Of a stretch of 64,000 nucleotides of DNA, positions 33,738-40,929 are shown piece by piece; position 1 is the first letter of the stretch, and the number at the start of each line of letters is the position of its first letter. The stretch is from an uncultured Prevotellaceae bacterium (GTDB lineage Bacteria; Bacteroidota; Bacteroidia; Bacteroidales; Bacteroidaceae). The stretch covers positions 1-64,000 of the forward strand of contig OMXX01000006.1 of assembly GCA_900315105.1 (NCBI GenBank). Reading direction: 5' to 3'. Made by a program: the position numbers and the translations under genes. The notes below the pieces were generated by a model. That model was given only the letters and a program-made list of their open reading frames with translations, was not told where the DNA came from and made no database searches.

Positions 33738-33832
33738 TTATCCTGAATACAATCTTTTTACCTTAAAGAAGCTAATACCTATTGAGATTGGAACGTTCGC
33801 ACTGTGAAGTGAGGACGTTTCTTGTTTTATAT
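33738..33832 (+). ncRNA. Candidate small RNA with GTGA-capped terminator hairpin
   Basis: A strong promoter is followed by about 55 nt of open sequence and then a hairpin (33792-33819). Its 12-bp stem runs from AACGTTC to GGACGTT, has one mismatch and is capped by the GNRA-type tetraloop GTGA. A TTCTTGTTTTA tract follows. No open reading frame fits. Identity with a known RNA family could not be tested. Confidence 0.45.
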
Positions 33833-34188
33833 AGATTCGTCATTTTTTAATTATGTTTCATTCCTATAATTTTATGCATCAAAAAACACTTGTTTGTTCC
33901 ATGCTTTTTGTATGACTGTAATATTAAAGAAGAAGTGATTCTTTCGGGATGTTTTAATGGTGAAAAATGCAAGCGTTTTTTTACTTGATTTTTGTCTTGA
34001 AAAACATACCGGAAAGAGATTATAATCCCATGCTTTTTCAAAAGCTTTTTTTGATTAGAAATCCGTGCTGTTTTTGAACTTGTTCCAATCCTTTGTTTGC
34101 TTGTTTCTTATTGAGTATAAAAACAGTAAACTTGAAGTGTTAAAAGAGTTTTCATGTTAAAAATTTCTTCATTCTTAATTTATTGTTG

Positions 34189-34196
34189 TAACTTTG
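34189..34196 (+). promoter_or_regulatory. -7 promoter element of the nudC leader
   Basis: TAACTTTG starts the module TAACTTTGCACTCG that also heads the GH105 leader on the minus strand at 3657. Confidence 0.6.
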
Positions 34197-34404
34197 CACT
34201 CGCAAATCGGAGACGTGCACCAGCCTTTTGTTGGCTGACTTGCACTATTTGCATCGTGCGCACTCGTGCACTCGCAAATCGGAGACGTGCACCAGCCTTT
34301 TGTTGGCTGACTTGCACTATTTGCATCGTGCGCACTCGTGCACTCGCAAATTAGAAACGTGTGCCAGCCTTTTGAGCTGCCACGAATATTTGCATCGAGT
34401 GAGT
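34195..34404. repeat. 72-bp tandem leader repeat, three copies
   Basis: Units start at 34195, 34267 and 34339. The first two are almost identical and the third diverges. Each unit carries a CAGCC/GGCTG hairpin and an ATTTGC/GCAAAT inverted repeat spanning the junction to the next unit. The array lies between the promoter and the nudC start, so the mRNA leader contains tandem hairpins. There are no unique spacers, so it is not a CRISPR array. Confidence 0.85.
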
Positions 34405-34470
34405 ATGTTTCGTACGTTACACTCGGAAATGGGTGATAGCTGCGGCGACGCACTCGGAAAAATTTTAGCG

Positions 34471-35250
34471 CGTATGAAACTTTGGTTTATTTTCTGTCAA
34501 GACGATCTTCTGCTTCAGAAGACAGGTGAGGGAAAGTTTACGGTTCCCAAATGCGAAGAACCACCTGTAGTCTTGAAGGCTTGGAATTATGTGCATAACA
34601 TCACCCCTATGGAGGATGGTACGCTTGTGAAGACGGTAAGGGTTGATAATCCCATAACATCGCTTGAGGGCTATGAGATGTGCCCTCTCCGCCAGTCTTA
34701 CTATAAGCTTTCTCGTGAACTCTATCTAAAAGCGGGTAAGTGTCACGAAATCCTTTATTGGGATCAGAACACGAAGTTCTGTGGTGTTTGCGGCGCTCCT
34801 ATGAAGATGGAGACAGATATCTCAAAGCGCTGTACCGGTTGTGGAAAGGAGATTTGGCCACAGCTTGCTACAGCCGTCATCGTCCTTATTCATAAGGGAG
34901 AGGATGAGGTACTGTTGGTTCGTGCCAAGAATTTCCGCAGCAAGCACTATGGATTGGTAGCCGGATTCGTTGAGACAGGCGAAACGCTTGAAGAGGCTGT
35001 TTGCCGTGAGGTGTCTGAAGAAGTAGGGTTGAAGATAAAAAACGTGCGTTACTTTGGTTCTCAGCCTTGGCCTTATCCTTGCGGACTTATGGTAGGCTTT
35101 AATGCCGATTATGTATCAGGCGAGATAAAGATTCAGGAAGAGGAACTTCTAAAGGGGGCATGGTTCCGCAAGGATAACCTGCCTGAGATTCCCGAAAAGC
35201 TATCTATTGCCCGAATGTTACTAGATGATTGGATAAAACAAACTTTATGA
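34471..35250 (+). CDS. nudC: NudC-like NAD(H) pyrophosphatase (Nudix)
   Basis: A zinc-ribbon Nudix hydrolase of the NudC type that splits NADH into NMNH and AMP and, in some bacteria, removes NAD caps from RNA 5' ends. From the start MKLWFIFCQDDLLL the 259 residues show Cys103, Cys106, Cys120 and Cys123 (zinc ribbon), the Nudix box from Gly164 to Leu186 with REVSEEVGL, and the NudC-specific SQPWPYP just after it. An in-frame ATG at 34228 would read through the 72-bp leader repeat and is rejected. The stop overlaps the mltG start (ATGA). Confidence 0.88.
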   Translation, partial: RMKLWFIFCQDDLLLQKTGEGKFTVPKCEEPPVVLKAWNYVHNITPMEDGTLVKTVRVDNPITSLEGYEMCPLRQSYYKLSRELYLKAGKCHEILYWDQNTKFCGVCGAPMKMETDISKRCTGCGKEIWPQLATAVIVLIHKGEDEVLLVRAKNFRSKHYGLVAGFVETGETLEEAVCREVSEEVGLKIKNVRYFGSQPWPYPCGLMVGFNADYVSGEIKIQEEELLKGAWFRKDNLPEIPEKLSIARMLLDDWIKQTL

Positions 35251-36269
35251 AAAAGATAAAAACAGCGTATCTCGCATCTGCAATAGGATGCTTGGTCGTA
35301 GTAATAGGCATTGTATGCTACTTCCTCTTTGCCGGTATTGCAAAGAATGAAGGCGTTTCATATCTCTACATTGATGACGATGATGATATGGATTCTGTTA
35401 GTGCGAAACTATCGGATATAGCCACTCCTACAGGTGTTGCTGCCGTTCGCACTATGGCTCGTCACATGGGATATGCGGATAAAATCCGTACTGGTCGCTA
35501 TCTCCTCAACGAGGACATGAGTGCCCTTCGTTTCTTCCGCAACCTCCGCAATGGTCATCAGGAGCCTATGAGACTCGTTATGCCGAGTGTTCGTACCAAG
35601 GCACGTCTTGCGCAGGAACTGGGTAATATGATGATGTTCCGCGATTCCGATTTTCTCAAGGCTATCTCTGATGAGTCTGTATGCGAGAAATACGGTCTTG
35701 ACACAGCTAAAATCATTTCGATGTTCGTTCCTAACACCTATGAGGTGTATTGGGATACTTCGATTGAGAAGTTCCTTGACCGTATGAAGAAGGAGAGTGA
35801 CCGTTTCTGGAATAGTGAGCGCAAGGCAAAGGCAGAGAAACTTCAGCTCAATCCTGTTGAGGTTATCACTATTGCAAGTATCATAGACGAGGAGACTGCC
35901 AATAACGGCGAGAAACCGATGATTGCCGGTATGTACTACAACCGACTGAAGCAGAATATGCCATTACAGGCTGATCCTACTATCAAGTTCGCCCTTCAGC
36001 AGTTTGAGCTTCGTCGTATCTATACCAAGCTCCTGAGCGTGGAAAGCCCATATAACACCTATCGCAACGAGGGACTTCCTCCTGGTCCTATTCGTATTCC
36101 AAGCGTTGCGGGCATTGATGCTGTGCTCAATCTCGTGCATCACGACTATCTCTATATGTGTGCCAAGGAGGATTTCTCAGGCACTCATAATTTCGCCAAG
36201 ACATACAAAGAACATCTTGCCAATGCTGCGAAGTATTCTGAGGCTCTTGACAAGAGAGGCGTGAAGTAA
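35247..36269 (+). CDS. mltG: Endolytic murein transglycosylase MltG
   Basis: An inner-membrane lytic transglycosylase that cuts nascent peptidoglycan strands. The 340 residues begin with one membrane anchor (about 7-29). The YceG-like domain contains VMPSVRTKARLAQELG, FVPNTYEVYWDTS and the catalytic-glutamate region TIASIIDEETAN, then QADPTIKFAL and YNTYRNEGLPPGPI, both family signatures. The start overlaps the nudC stop. A strong terminator follows. Its last roughly 70 coding bases plus the terminator are duplicated at about 37699-37876. Confidence 0.93.
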   Translation: MKKIKTAYLASAIGCLVVVIGIVCYFLFAGIAKNEGVSYLYIDDDDDMDSVSAKLSDIATPTGVAAVRTMARHMGYADKIRTGRYLLNEDMSALRFFRNLRNGHQEPMRLVMPSVRTKARLAQELGNMMMFRDSDFLKAISDESVCEKYGLDTAKIISMFVPNTYEVYWDTSIEKFLDRMKKESDRFWNSERKAKAEKLQLNPVEVITIASIIDEETANNGEKPMIAGMYYNRLKQNMPLQADPTIKFALQQFELRRIYTKLLSVESPYNTYRNEGLPPGPIRIPSVAGIDAVLNLVHHDYLYMCAKEDFSGTHNFAKTYKEHLANAAKYSEALDKRGVK

Positions 36270-36302
36270 AAGAAAGACAGCTTTATCTCCGTAGTAAAAC
36301 AT

Positions 36303-36376
36303 AACCAAACTCGATGAAGGTCTTATGTAACTCCTATTCAGGAGCGGACTTTCATCGAGTTTGGTTCTTTTTTATA
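36303..36376 (+). terminator. Intrinsic terminator of mltG (original copy)
   Basis: Perfect 16-bp stem AACCAAACTCGATGAA/TTCATCGAGTTTGGTT with an inner CTCC/GGAG hairpin, then C and six T residues. Confidence 0.9.
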
Positions 36377-36486
36377 GTGGAGGTAATAGGGAATGAGATT
36401 GGATGATTAGTGAAATCTAATACCCATACCATAAATGATTTTTGTAAATAATCACAGAAAGATTTGGTGAAATGGGAAGGAATGAG

Positions 36487-36494
36487 TATTTTTG
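36487..36494 (+). promoter_or_regulatory. -7 promoter element of the DUF1016 gene
   Basis: TATTTTTG lies 29 bp before the start codon, so the nuclease gene has its own promoter after the mltG terminator. Confidence 0.6.
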
Positions 36495-36523
36495 CATGCA
36501 GATACAATTGAAACATTGTAAAA

Positions 36524-37582
36524 ATGAAAGAGTTTACCATAACCCAAACAACCAATATTAACAATTTGGTTGATGACTTACGTAAGATTATAGATGGCGC
36601 CAGAGGACGAGTTGCCTCTACCGCCAATTATGAACTTACCTTAATGTATTGGCATATCGGGGAGCGAATCAATCGTGAAGTACTTGGAAATGAGCGTGCT
36701 GAGTATGGAAAACAAATTGTGTCAACAGTGTCGACACAATTGCGGGCAGCATACGGAACTAAAGGTTTCGAGCTAAGAAATGTCCGCAGAATGATGCAAT
36801 TTGCAGACTTGTTTCCTGATTTGCAAGTTGTGTCAGCACTGGTGGCCCAATTGTCATGGTCTCATTTTCTGATAGTTATGCCATTGAAGGATGAATTGCA
36901 ACGTGAATTTTATCTCACAATGGCAACTGCTGAGAAATGGAGTACACGTACTCTCCAATCAAAGATTGACGGTATGCTCTTTGAGCGTACAGCTATTGCA
37001 TCAAAGCCTAATAAACTCATTAAGCGTGAGTTGGGAGAACTACGTGATAAGAATGTCATGTCGCCTGACCTTGTATTCAAAAGCCCATATTTTCTTGAAT
37101 TTACAGGCTTGAAGGGAATGTATAGTGAGCGAGACCTTGAAGACAATCTCCTGACAAATCTTGAACGATTTATTCTGGAACTTGGTAATGGTTTTACTTT
37201 TGTTGAACGTCAGAAGCGTATGGTAATTGATGGCGAGGACTTCTATCTAGACCTTCTCTTCTATCATCGCCGTCTTCATCGTTTGATTGCCATCGACCTT
37301 AAATTGGGTAAGTTCAAAGCTCAATACAAGGGGCAGATGGAGTTATATTTGCGTTGGCTTGAGAAAAACGAAATGGAACCAGATGAAGAAACACCTCTCG
37401 GACTTTTATTATGCACAGAGGGAAGTGAGGAGCAAATCGCACTTCTTCAACTTGACAAGGCTGGCATCCGTGTGGCTCAATATATGACGGAATTACCTCC
37501 TCGTGAAATACTATTGCAGCAAATCAAAAAGTCTTTGGAACTTGCAAAAGAATTAAATCTCAAGGAATCAAAAGAAGAATAA
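36524..37582 (+). CDS. DUF1016/YhcG-family PD-(D/E)xK nuclease
   Basis: A 352-residue protein with the DUF1016 N-terminal helical domain (LMYWHIGERINREVLG, about residues 43-58, and SWSHFLIV) and a C-terminal PD-(D/E)xK-type domain (FYLDLLFYHRRLHRLIAIDLKLG, giving the Asp and the DLK catalytic pattern). Family members are widespread, mobile and often near restriction-modification or defence genes. Their function is poorly defined. It has its own promoter. It lies between two direct copies of the mltG 3' end and terminator, which suggests it arrived by insertion there. Confidence 0.87.
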   Translation: MKEFTITQTTNINNLVDDLRKIIDGARGRVASTANYELTLMYWHIGERINREVLGNERAEYGKQIVSTVSTQLRAAYGTKGFELRNVRRMMQFADLFPDLQVVSALVAQLSWSHFLIVMPLKDELQREFYLTMATAEKWSTRTLQSKIDGMLFERTAIASKPNKLIKRELGELRDKNVMSPDLVFKSPYFLEFTGLKGMYSERDLEDNLLTNLERFILELGNGFTFVERQKRMVIDGEDFYLDLLFYHRRLHRLIAIDLKLGKFKAQYKGQMELYLRWLEKNEMEPDEETPLGLLLCTEGSEEQIALLQLDKAGIRVAQYMTELPPREILLQQIKKSLELAKELNLKESKEE

Positions 37583-37698
37583 ACAATTGTTCCACACAAC
37601 ATCATGGGATTAAATGGTTGGGAAACCAGATAAAATCTCAGCCCTCGTTACATAGCAGTAGCGAGGGCTGAATGCGTTTGCTTTATTTGATCAGAAAT

Positions 37699-37876
37699 AC
37701 ATACACAAAAGCATCTTGCTAATGCTGCAAAGTATTCTGAGGCTCTTGACAAGAGAGGCGTGAAGTAAAAGAAAGACAGCTTTATCTCCGTGGTAAACAT
37801 AACCAAACTCGATGAAGGTCCTATGTAACTCCTATTCAGGAGCGGACTTTCATCGAGTTTGGTTCTTTTTATAGCG
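37699..37876 (+). pseudogene. Duplicated 3' end of mltG with its terminator
   Basis: About 175 bp matching 36201-36377: the last roughly 22 codons of mltG (AANAAKYSEALDKRGVK-type sequence with stop) and the complete terminator. The copy has no start and no upstream coding part. It lies directly downstream of the DUF1016 gene, so the nuclease gene is flanked by direct repeats. Confidence 0.9.
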
Positions 37877-37946
37877 TAGTCACATACGAGGTAAATATAA
37901 TCATAATCCTTTGCTTGTACGTTTTTTTTCCTAAGTGAATTCGATG

Positions 37947-38034
37947 ATAATACCATTATAATACCATTATATTACCATAATAATACCATAATATTACCAT
38001 AGCTAATGGTATTTTAATGGTATTTACATGGTAT
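37947..38034. repeat. Inverted array of 11-bp units (ACCAT / ATGGT)
   Basis: Eight 11-bp units stand in perfect phase: five of ATAATACCATT type followed by three reverse-complement units of TTTAATGGTAT type. The two halves would fold onto each other around 38002. It lies downstream of the mltG duplicate and upstream of the beta-barrel gene. Confidence 0.88.
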
Positions 38035-38129
38035 TTACATAGGAGGCACAGTTGATGTATTTTGGGAGATTATTGATGTAATTGGCATTTTTTTTGTTTA
38101 AAAATGTTTAGGATTTGAATAAAAATAAT

Positions 38130-38137
38130 TACTTTTG
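38130..38137 (+). promoter_or_regulatory. -7 promoter element of the beta-barrel protein
   Basis: TACTTTTG lies 63 bp before the chosen start. A TTTA is at the -33 spacing. Confidence 0.55.
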
Positions 38138-38200
38138 TATTCGAAATTAAAAAGTGTCCTAGAATCTATGATAGAATTGGGAACAAAAAAGATTAGAAAT

Positions 38201-38857
38201 ATGATAAAAAGATTTTTTGCGTTTGTTTTAGCTGCTACTATGGCAATTTCTGCTTCTGCACAGCCGGAAGCTGGTTCACTCACATGGCAACCTAACGTGG
38301 GCATTACTTACACCACAGCAACTCTCGACGATTATAAGGGAACTGCTGATGGGGCTGTTGGTCTTACGGCTGGTGTTGAGGCTATGTATATGTTAAACGA
38401 GAAACTCGGTATAACTCTTGGTCTTAATTATACTGGTTACAATATTAATGATGATGTGTTTTTTGGGCGATATCATTCATTATTTTATGGTTATTATGGT
38501 TATGCGGATTCAGAATTTTACGAACGTGCTCTTGACCCATCGCCTGAGAAAGCAAGCAATTATTATTTCAATATTCCTGTTATCGGCAATTATTACGTAA
38601 TTCCTGGTCTCGCAGTTAAGGCTGGTGTGACATTTAATGTCCTCTCAACGGCAAAGGTTAGAGGTAAGACTGAGATTGATGATTTTAAAATAAGGGATGT
38701 TTATAAATCAACCTTCATTTCTTTGCCCTTCGGTGCTTCTTATGAGATTAAGAACTTTGTTTTTGATGCTCGTTATAATCTTAGTGTTACTGATATTTGT
38801 GAGTATGATGATGGAACTTTCCATTCATTCGCGTTGACCGTTGGCTATAGGTTTTGA
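38201..38857 (+). CDS. Outer-membrane beta-barrel protein (OmpW/OmpA-barrel-like)
   Basis: A 218-residue exported protein with a signal peptide (MIKRFFAFVLAATMAISASA) and about eight amphipathic strands (GITYTTATL, LGITLGLNYTGYN, LAVKAGVTFNVLS, FVFDARYNLSV), ending in HSFALTVGYRF with a terminal Phe as barrels do. A single small barrel without a periplasmic domain is likely. It stands alone before a bidirectional terminator. Its function is unknown. The start was chosen to place the signal peptide at the N-terminus. Confidence 0.75.
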   Translation: MIKRFFAFVLAATMAISASAQPEAGSLTWQPNVGITYTTATLDDYKGTADGAVGLTAGVEAMYMLNEKLGITLGLNYTGYNINDDVFFGRYHSLFYGYYGYADSEFYERALDPSPEKASNYYFNIPVIGNYYVIPGLAVKAGVTFNVLSTAKVRGKTEIDDFKIRDVYKSTFISLPFGASYEIKNFVFDARYNLSVTDICEYDDGTFHSFALTVGYRF

Positions 38858-38880
38858 AACGAGGTTTATGTTGATATAAA

Positions 38881-38921
38881 GAATCGGCTTGCAGACATTA
38901 CGTTTGCAAGCCGATTCCTTT
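38881..38921. terminator. Bidirectional terminator between convergent genes
   Basis: Stem GAATCGGCTTGCA/TGCAAGCCGATTC of 13 bp followed by CTTTTG. Confidence 0.8.
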
Positions 38922-38938
38922 TGTTCGTGATAAGTGTT

Positions 38939-40747
38939 TTATTGTTTGCCGAACAGCAATTCCCTGTCCCTCTGTATTGCTGGAGCTACAAGGTTTTCAG
39001 GAATGAATCGCCAGTTGTTGTTTGGCTTTGGGTTCACAGAGCCTTGCTTCTTGATTTCTTCTGTGAGATAATGACGTTGGTCAAGTTCTGTTTGGGAGAG
39101 GATTCTTGATTTGAGCTCTTCCTTTGGTATCCCGGCACCTTTGGTGAGGAGTTCTCCGCCGCCGCTACCTCTGTATGAGTTGATGGCAACCCTATACCAG
39201 TTGTCTGCCCCGAAAGGCTGACCGTTGCTCATCTTGATGATGTTTACTTTCTTGCCTTCTGGCTTTGTGACATCCACAGTATAGTCAATTCCTGCGGCTG
39301 AATCGAAGTTTCCGTAGAAGTTCTTCAAGCCGTTGGTACGCTCATTTGGCTTGTCGTCAAAAAGCAGGAGATGGTCGTCGCTTGACTTCATCTGATTTGT
39401 CCATTGGGCATAGCTCATCTCGAGATAGTTCTTGATCTCGGTTCCTGTCATCTTAATGACATAGAGCTTGTTCTCGTATTTATAGAGGTTGAACATATCA
39501 GCCATTGTCACAGGACCTGCATTTATTGTCGTGTTCATAGCCAAAGGGCCATTGAAAGCAATATCGGCACCTGTTATTTTCATCTGGAGGTTAAGGATGA
39601 AGTCTATGAAAGCAGATGAACCGAAGAAGGCATCGCTCATGTTGATAGAGCTCTCGAAAGTACCGACCTTCTTTGTCGCATATTCCTGTAGTCGCCTTAT
39701 GTCATCGGAGAAGAATTTCATGTAATCCTCGTCGATAGGCATAGACTTCATAGATACAATCTGACCGTTAATCTTCTTGCTTGCCACCTTGTCGTTATCC
39801 AAAGTAAGTGTTACGGTTGCCTCACCAACGCTATGGGCGTTGCTGCCCGGGTTTACGATGAGTACAGAGTCGGTCTTGGAGAGAGAGACGGCAGAAGACG
39901 GGCCTCCGTCCTTCGTGATAAAGTAGAATGGGTACTCGTCGGTCTTTTCTTCGTACTGGCGCACGAAACCGTAGTTTGACTGGTGGTCGTGACCGTAGAA
40001 AATAATATCAAGGCCGTGGATTCTCAGAGCAACGGCAAGGGTGGCATTCTCGTCGTATTCGTCGTTTTCTATACCTCCTTTAAGTCCTGAATGGAAAAGT
40101 CCGATGATAAGGTCGGGATTCTCTTTTTCCTTTATCGTCTTTACCCATTTACGGGTGCATGATACCATTTCCTCAAAGCGTATTCCGCTCCAGAGATTCT
40201 CGCTTAGCCAGTTTGGAACGGCTGGGGTTGTCATGCCGAGGATAGCAATCTTTATGCCTTCGCGTACTATTATCTTATAAGGCTGTGTGTAAGGCTGGCC
40301 TGTCTCCGTGTTTATCATGTTGGCTGCAAGTACAGGGCATCTCACCTCACGATTCCATTTGTCGTAACAGTCATGTCCGGTCTCTATGTCGTGATTGCCG
40401 TATGCCTGTGCGTCATATCCCATATAGTTCACCACACTTGCTGCTATATTCTCGTCCTGAGTGTCGATATAGTTCCAATAATAGTTGGTAGGCTGTCCCT
40501 GAAGGATATCGCCGTTGTCGAGAAGAATCACGTTGTCGCCATAAGAGGCGCGCTGGCTCTTCACGTATGAACTCACACGTGCCATAGAGCCATTTACAGT
40601 CTTGCCCGTTGTGTAGTTGATTGGGAAGAACATGCCGTGTACATCGGTAGTCTCGATGAATTTCAATGTTACCGTCTTTGGCTTTTTTGCGTTCGTGCTA
40701 CATACCGACATGATGAGTGAGATGAATAGGATGGTTAACTTTTTCAT
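38939..40747 (-). CDS. Secreted 5'-nucleotidase / 2',3'-cyclic phosphodiesterase
   Basis: A periplasmic or surface metallophosphoesterase that removes phosphate from nucleotides for salvage. From the start MKKLTILFISLIMSV (signal peptide) the 602 residues show the two-metal motifs TTDVHG (33-38), DNGD (77-80) and GNHD (117-120), the later YGHDHQSN, and a C-terminal 5'-nucleotidase domain with SSAFIDFIL and AGPVTMADMFNLYKYENKL. The start at 40747 is preferred over an ATG 27 bp upstream that would break the signal peptide. A -7 motif lies 25 bp upstream. Confidence 0.9.
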   Translation of the reverse strand: MKKLTILFISLIMSVCSTNAKKPKTVTLKFIETTDVHGMFFPINYTTGKTVNGSMARVSSYVKSQRASYGDNVILLDNGDILQGQPTNYYWNYIDTQDENIAASVVNYMGYDAQAYGNHDIETGHDCYDKWNREVRCPVLAANMINTETGQPYTQPYKIIVREGIKIAILGMTTPAVPNWLSENLWSGIRFEEMVSCTRKWVKTIKEKENPDLIIGLFHSGLKGGIENDEYDENATLAVALRIHGLDIIFYGHDHQSNYGFVRQYEEKTDEYPFYFITKDGGPSSAVSLSKTDSVLIVNPGSNAHSVGEATVTLTLDNDKVASKKINGQIVSMKSMPIDEDYMKFFSDDIRRLQEYATKKVGTFESSINMSDAFFGSSAFIDFILNLQMKITGADIAFNGPLAMNTTINAGPVTMADMFNLYKYENKLYVIKMTGTEIKNYLEMSYAQWTNQMKSSDDHLLLFDDKPNERTNGLKNFYGNFDSAAGIDYTVDVTKPEGKKVNIIKMSNGQPFGADNWYRVAINSYRGSGGGELLTKGAGIPKEELKSRILSQTELDQRHYLTEEIKKQGSVNPKPNNNWRFIPENLVAPAIQRDRELLFGKQ

Positions 40748-40771
40748 ACTGTTTAGTTTAGTTTGCTTGTG

Positions 40772-40779
40772 CAAATTTA
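40772..40779 (-). promoter_or_regulatory. -7 promoter element of the 5'-nucleotidase
   Basis: TAAATTTG on the minus strand with TTTG 20 bp upstream (CAAA at 40800-40803 on the plus strand). Confidence 0.6.
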
Positions 40780-40819
40780 GCTTTTTTTCTTTGGATAATC
40801 AAATTTTTCGGCCGGATAT

Positions 40820-40850
40820 TTTGTTATGTCGCCGAATTTTTGTAATTTTG
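40820..40850 (+). promoter_or_regulatory. Consensus promoter of rpsA
   Basis: TTTG (40820-40823), exactly 19 bp, TAATTTTG (40843-40850), followed by CACCCG as before rpsP. The leader is about 75 nt. Confidence 0.88.
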
Positions 40851-40929
40851 CACCCGATTTTGCGCTTGGCAGGTCTGTTAAGGAAACCGCTTTGCGTTAT
40901 TATTCACTATTTTATTTTTATTAATTAAC

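Larger units (their letters stand above)
33512..34188. other. AT-rich non-coding region before the nudC leader
   Basis: No gene can be supported. Contents are a promoter at 33700-33731, a candidate short RNA (33738-33832) and otherwise AT-rich sequence. A possible 64-codon minus-strand frame at 33847-34041 has no supporting features. Confidence 0.6.

Noticed and set aside
33847..34041. Minus-strand frame of 64 codons
   Set aside because: AT-rich, no promoter, no recognisable features.
34195..34404. Possible CRISPR-like array
   Set aside because: Units are contiguous 72-bp tandem copies with no unique spacers, and no cas genes are near.
34228..34470. N-terminal extension of the nudC-like protein
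   Set aside because: Encoded by the leader tandem repeat; NudC proteins begin near the ATG at 34471.
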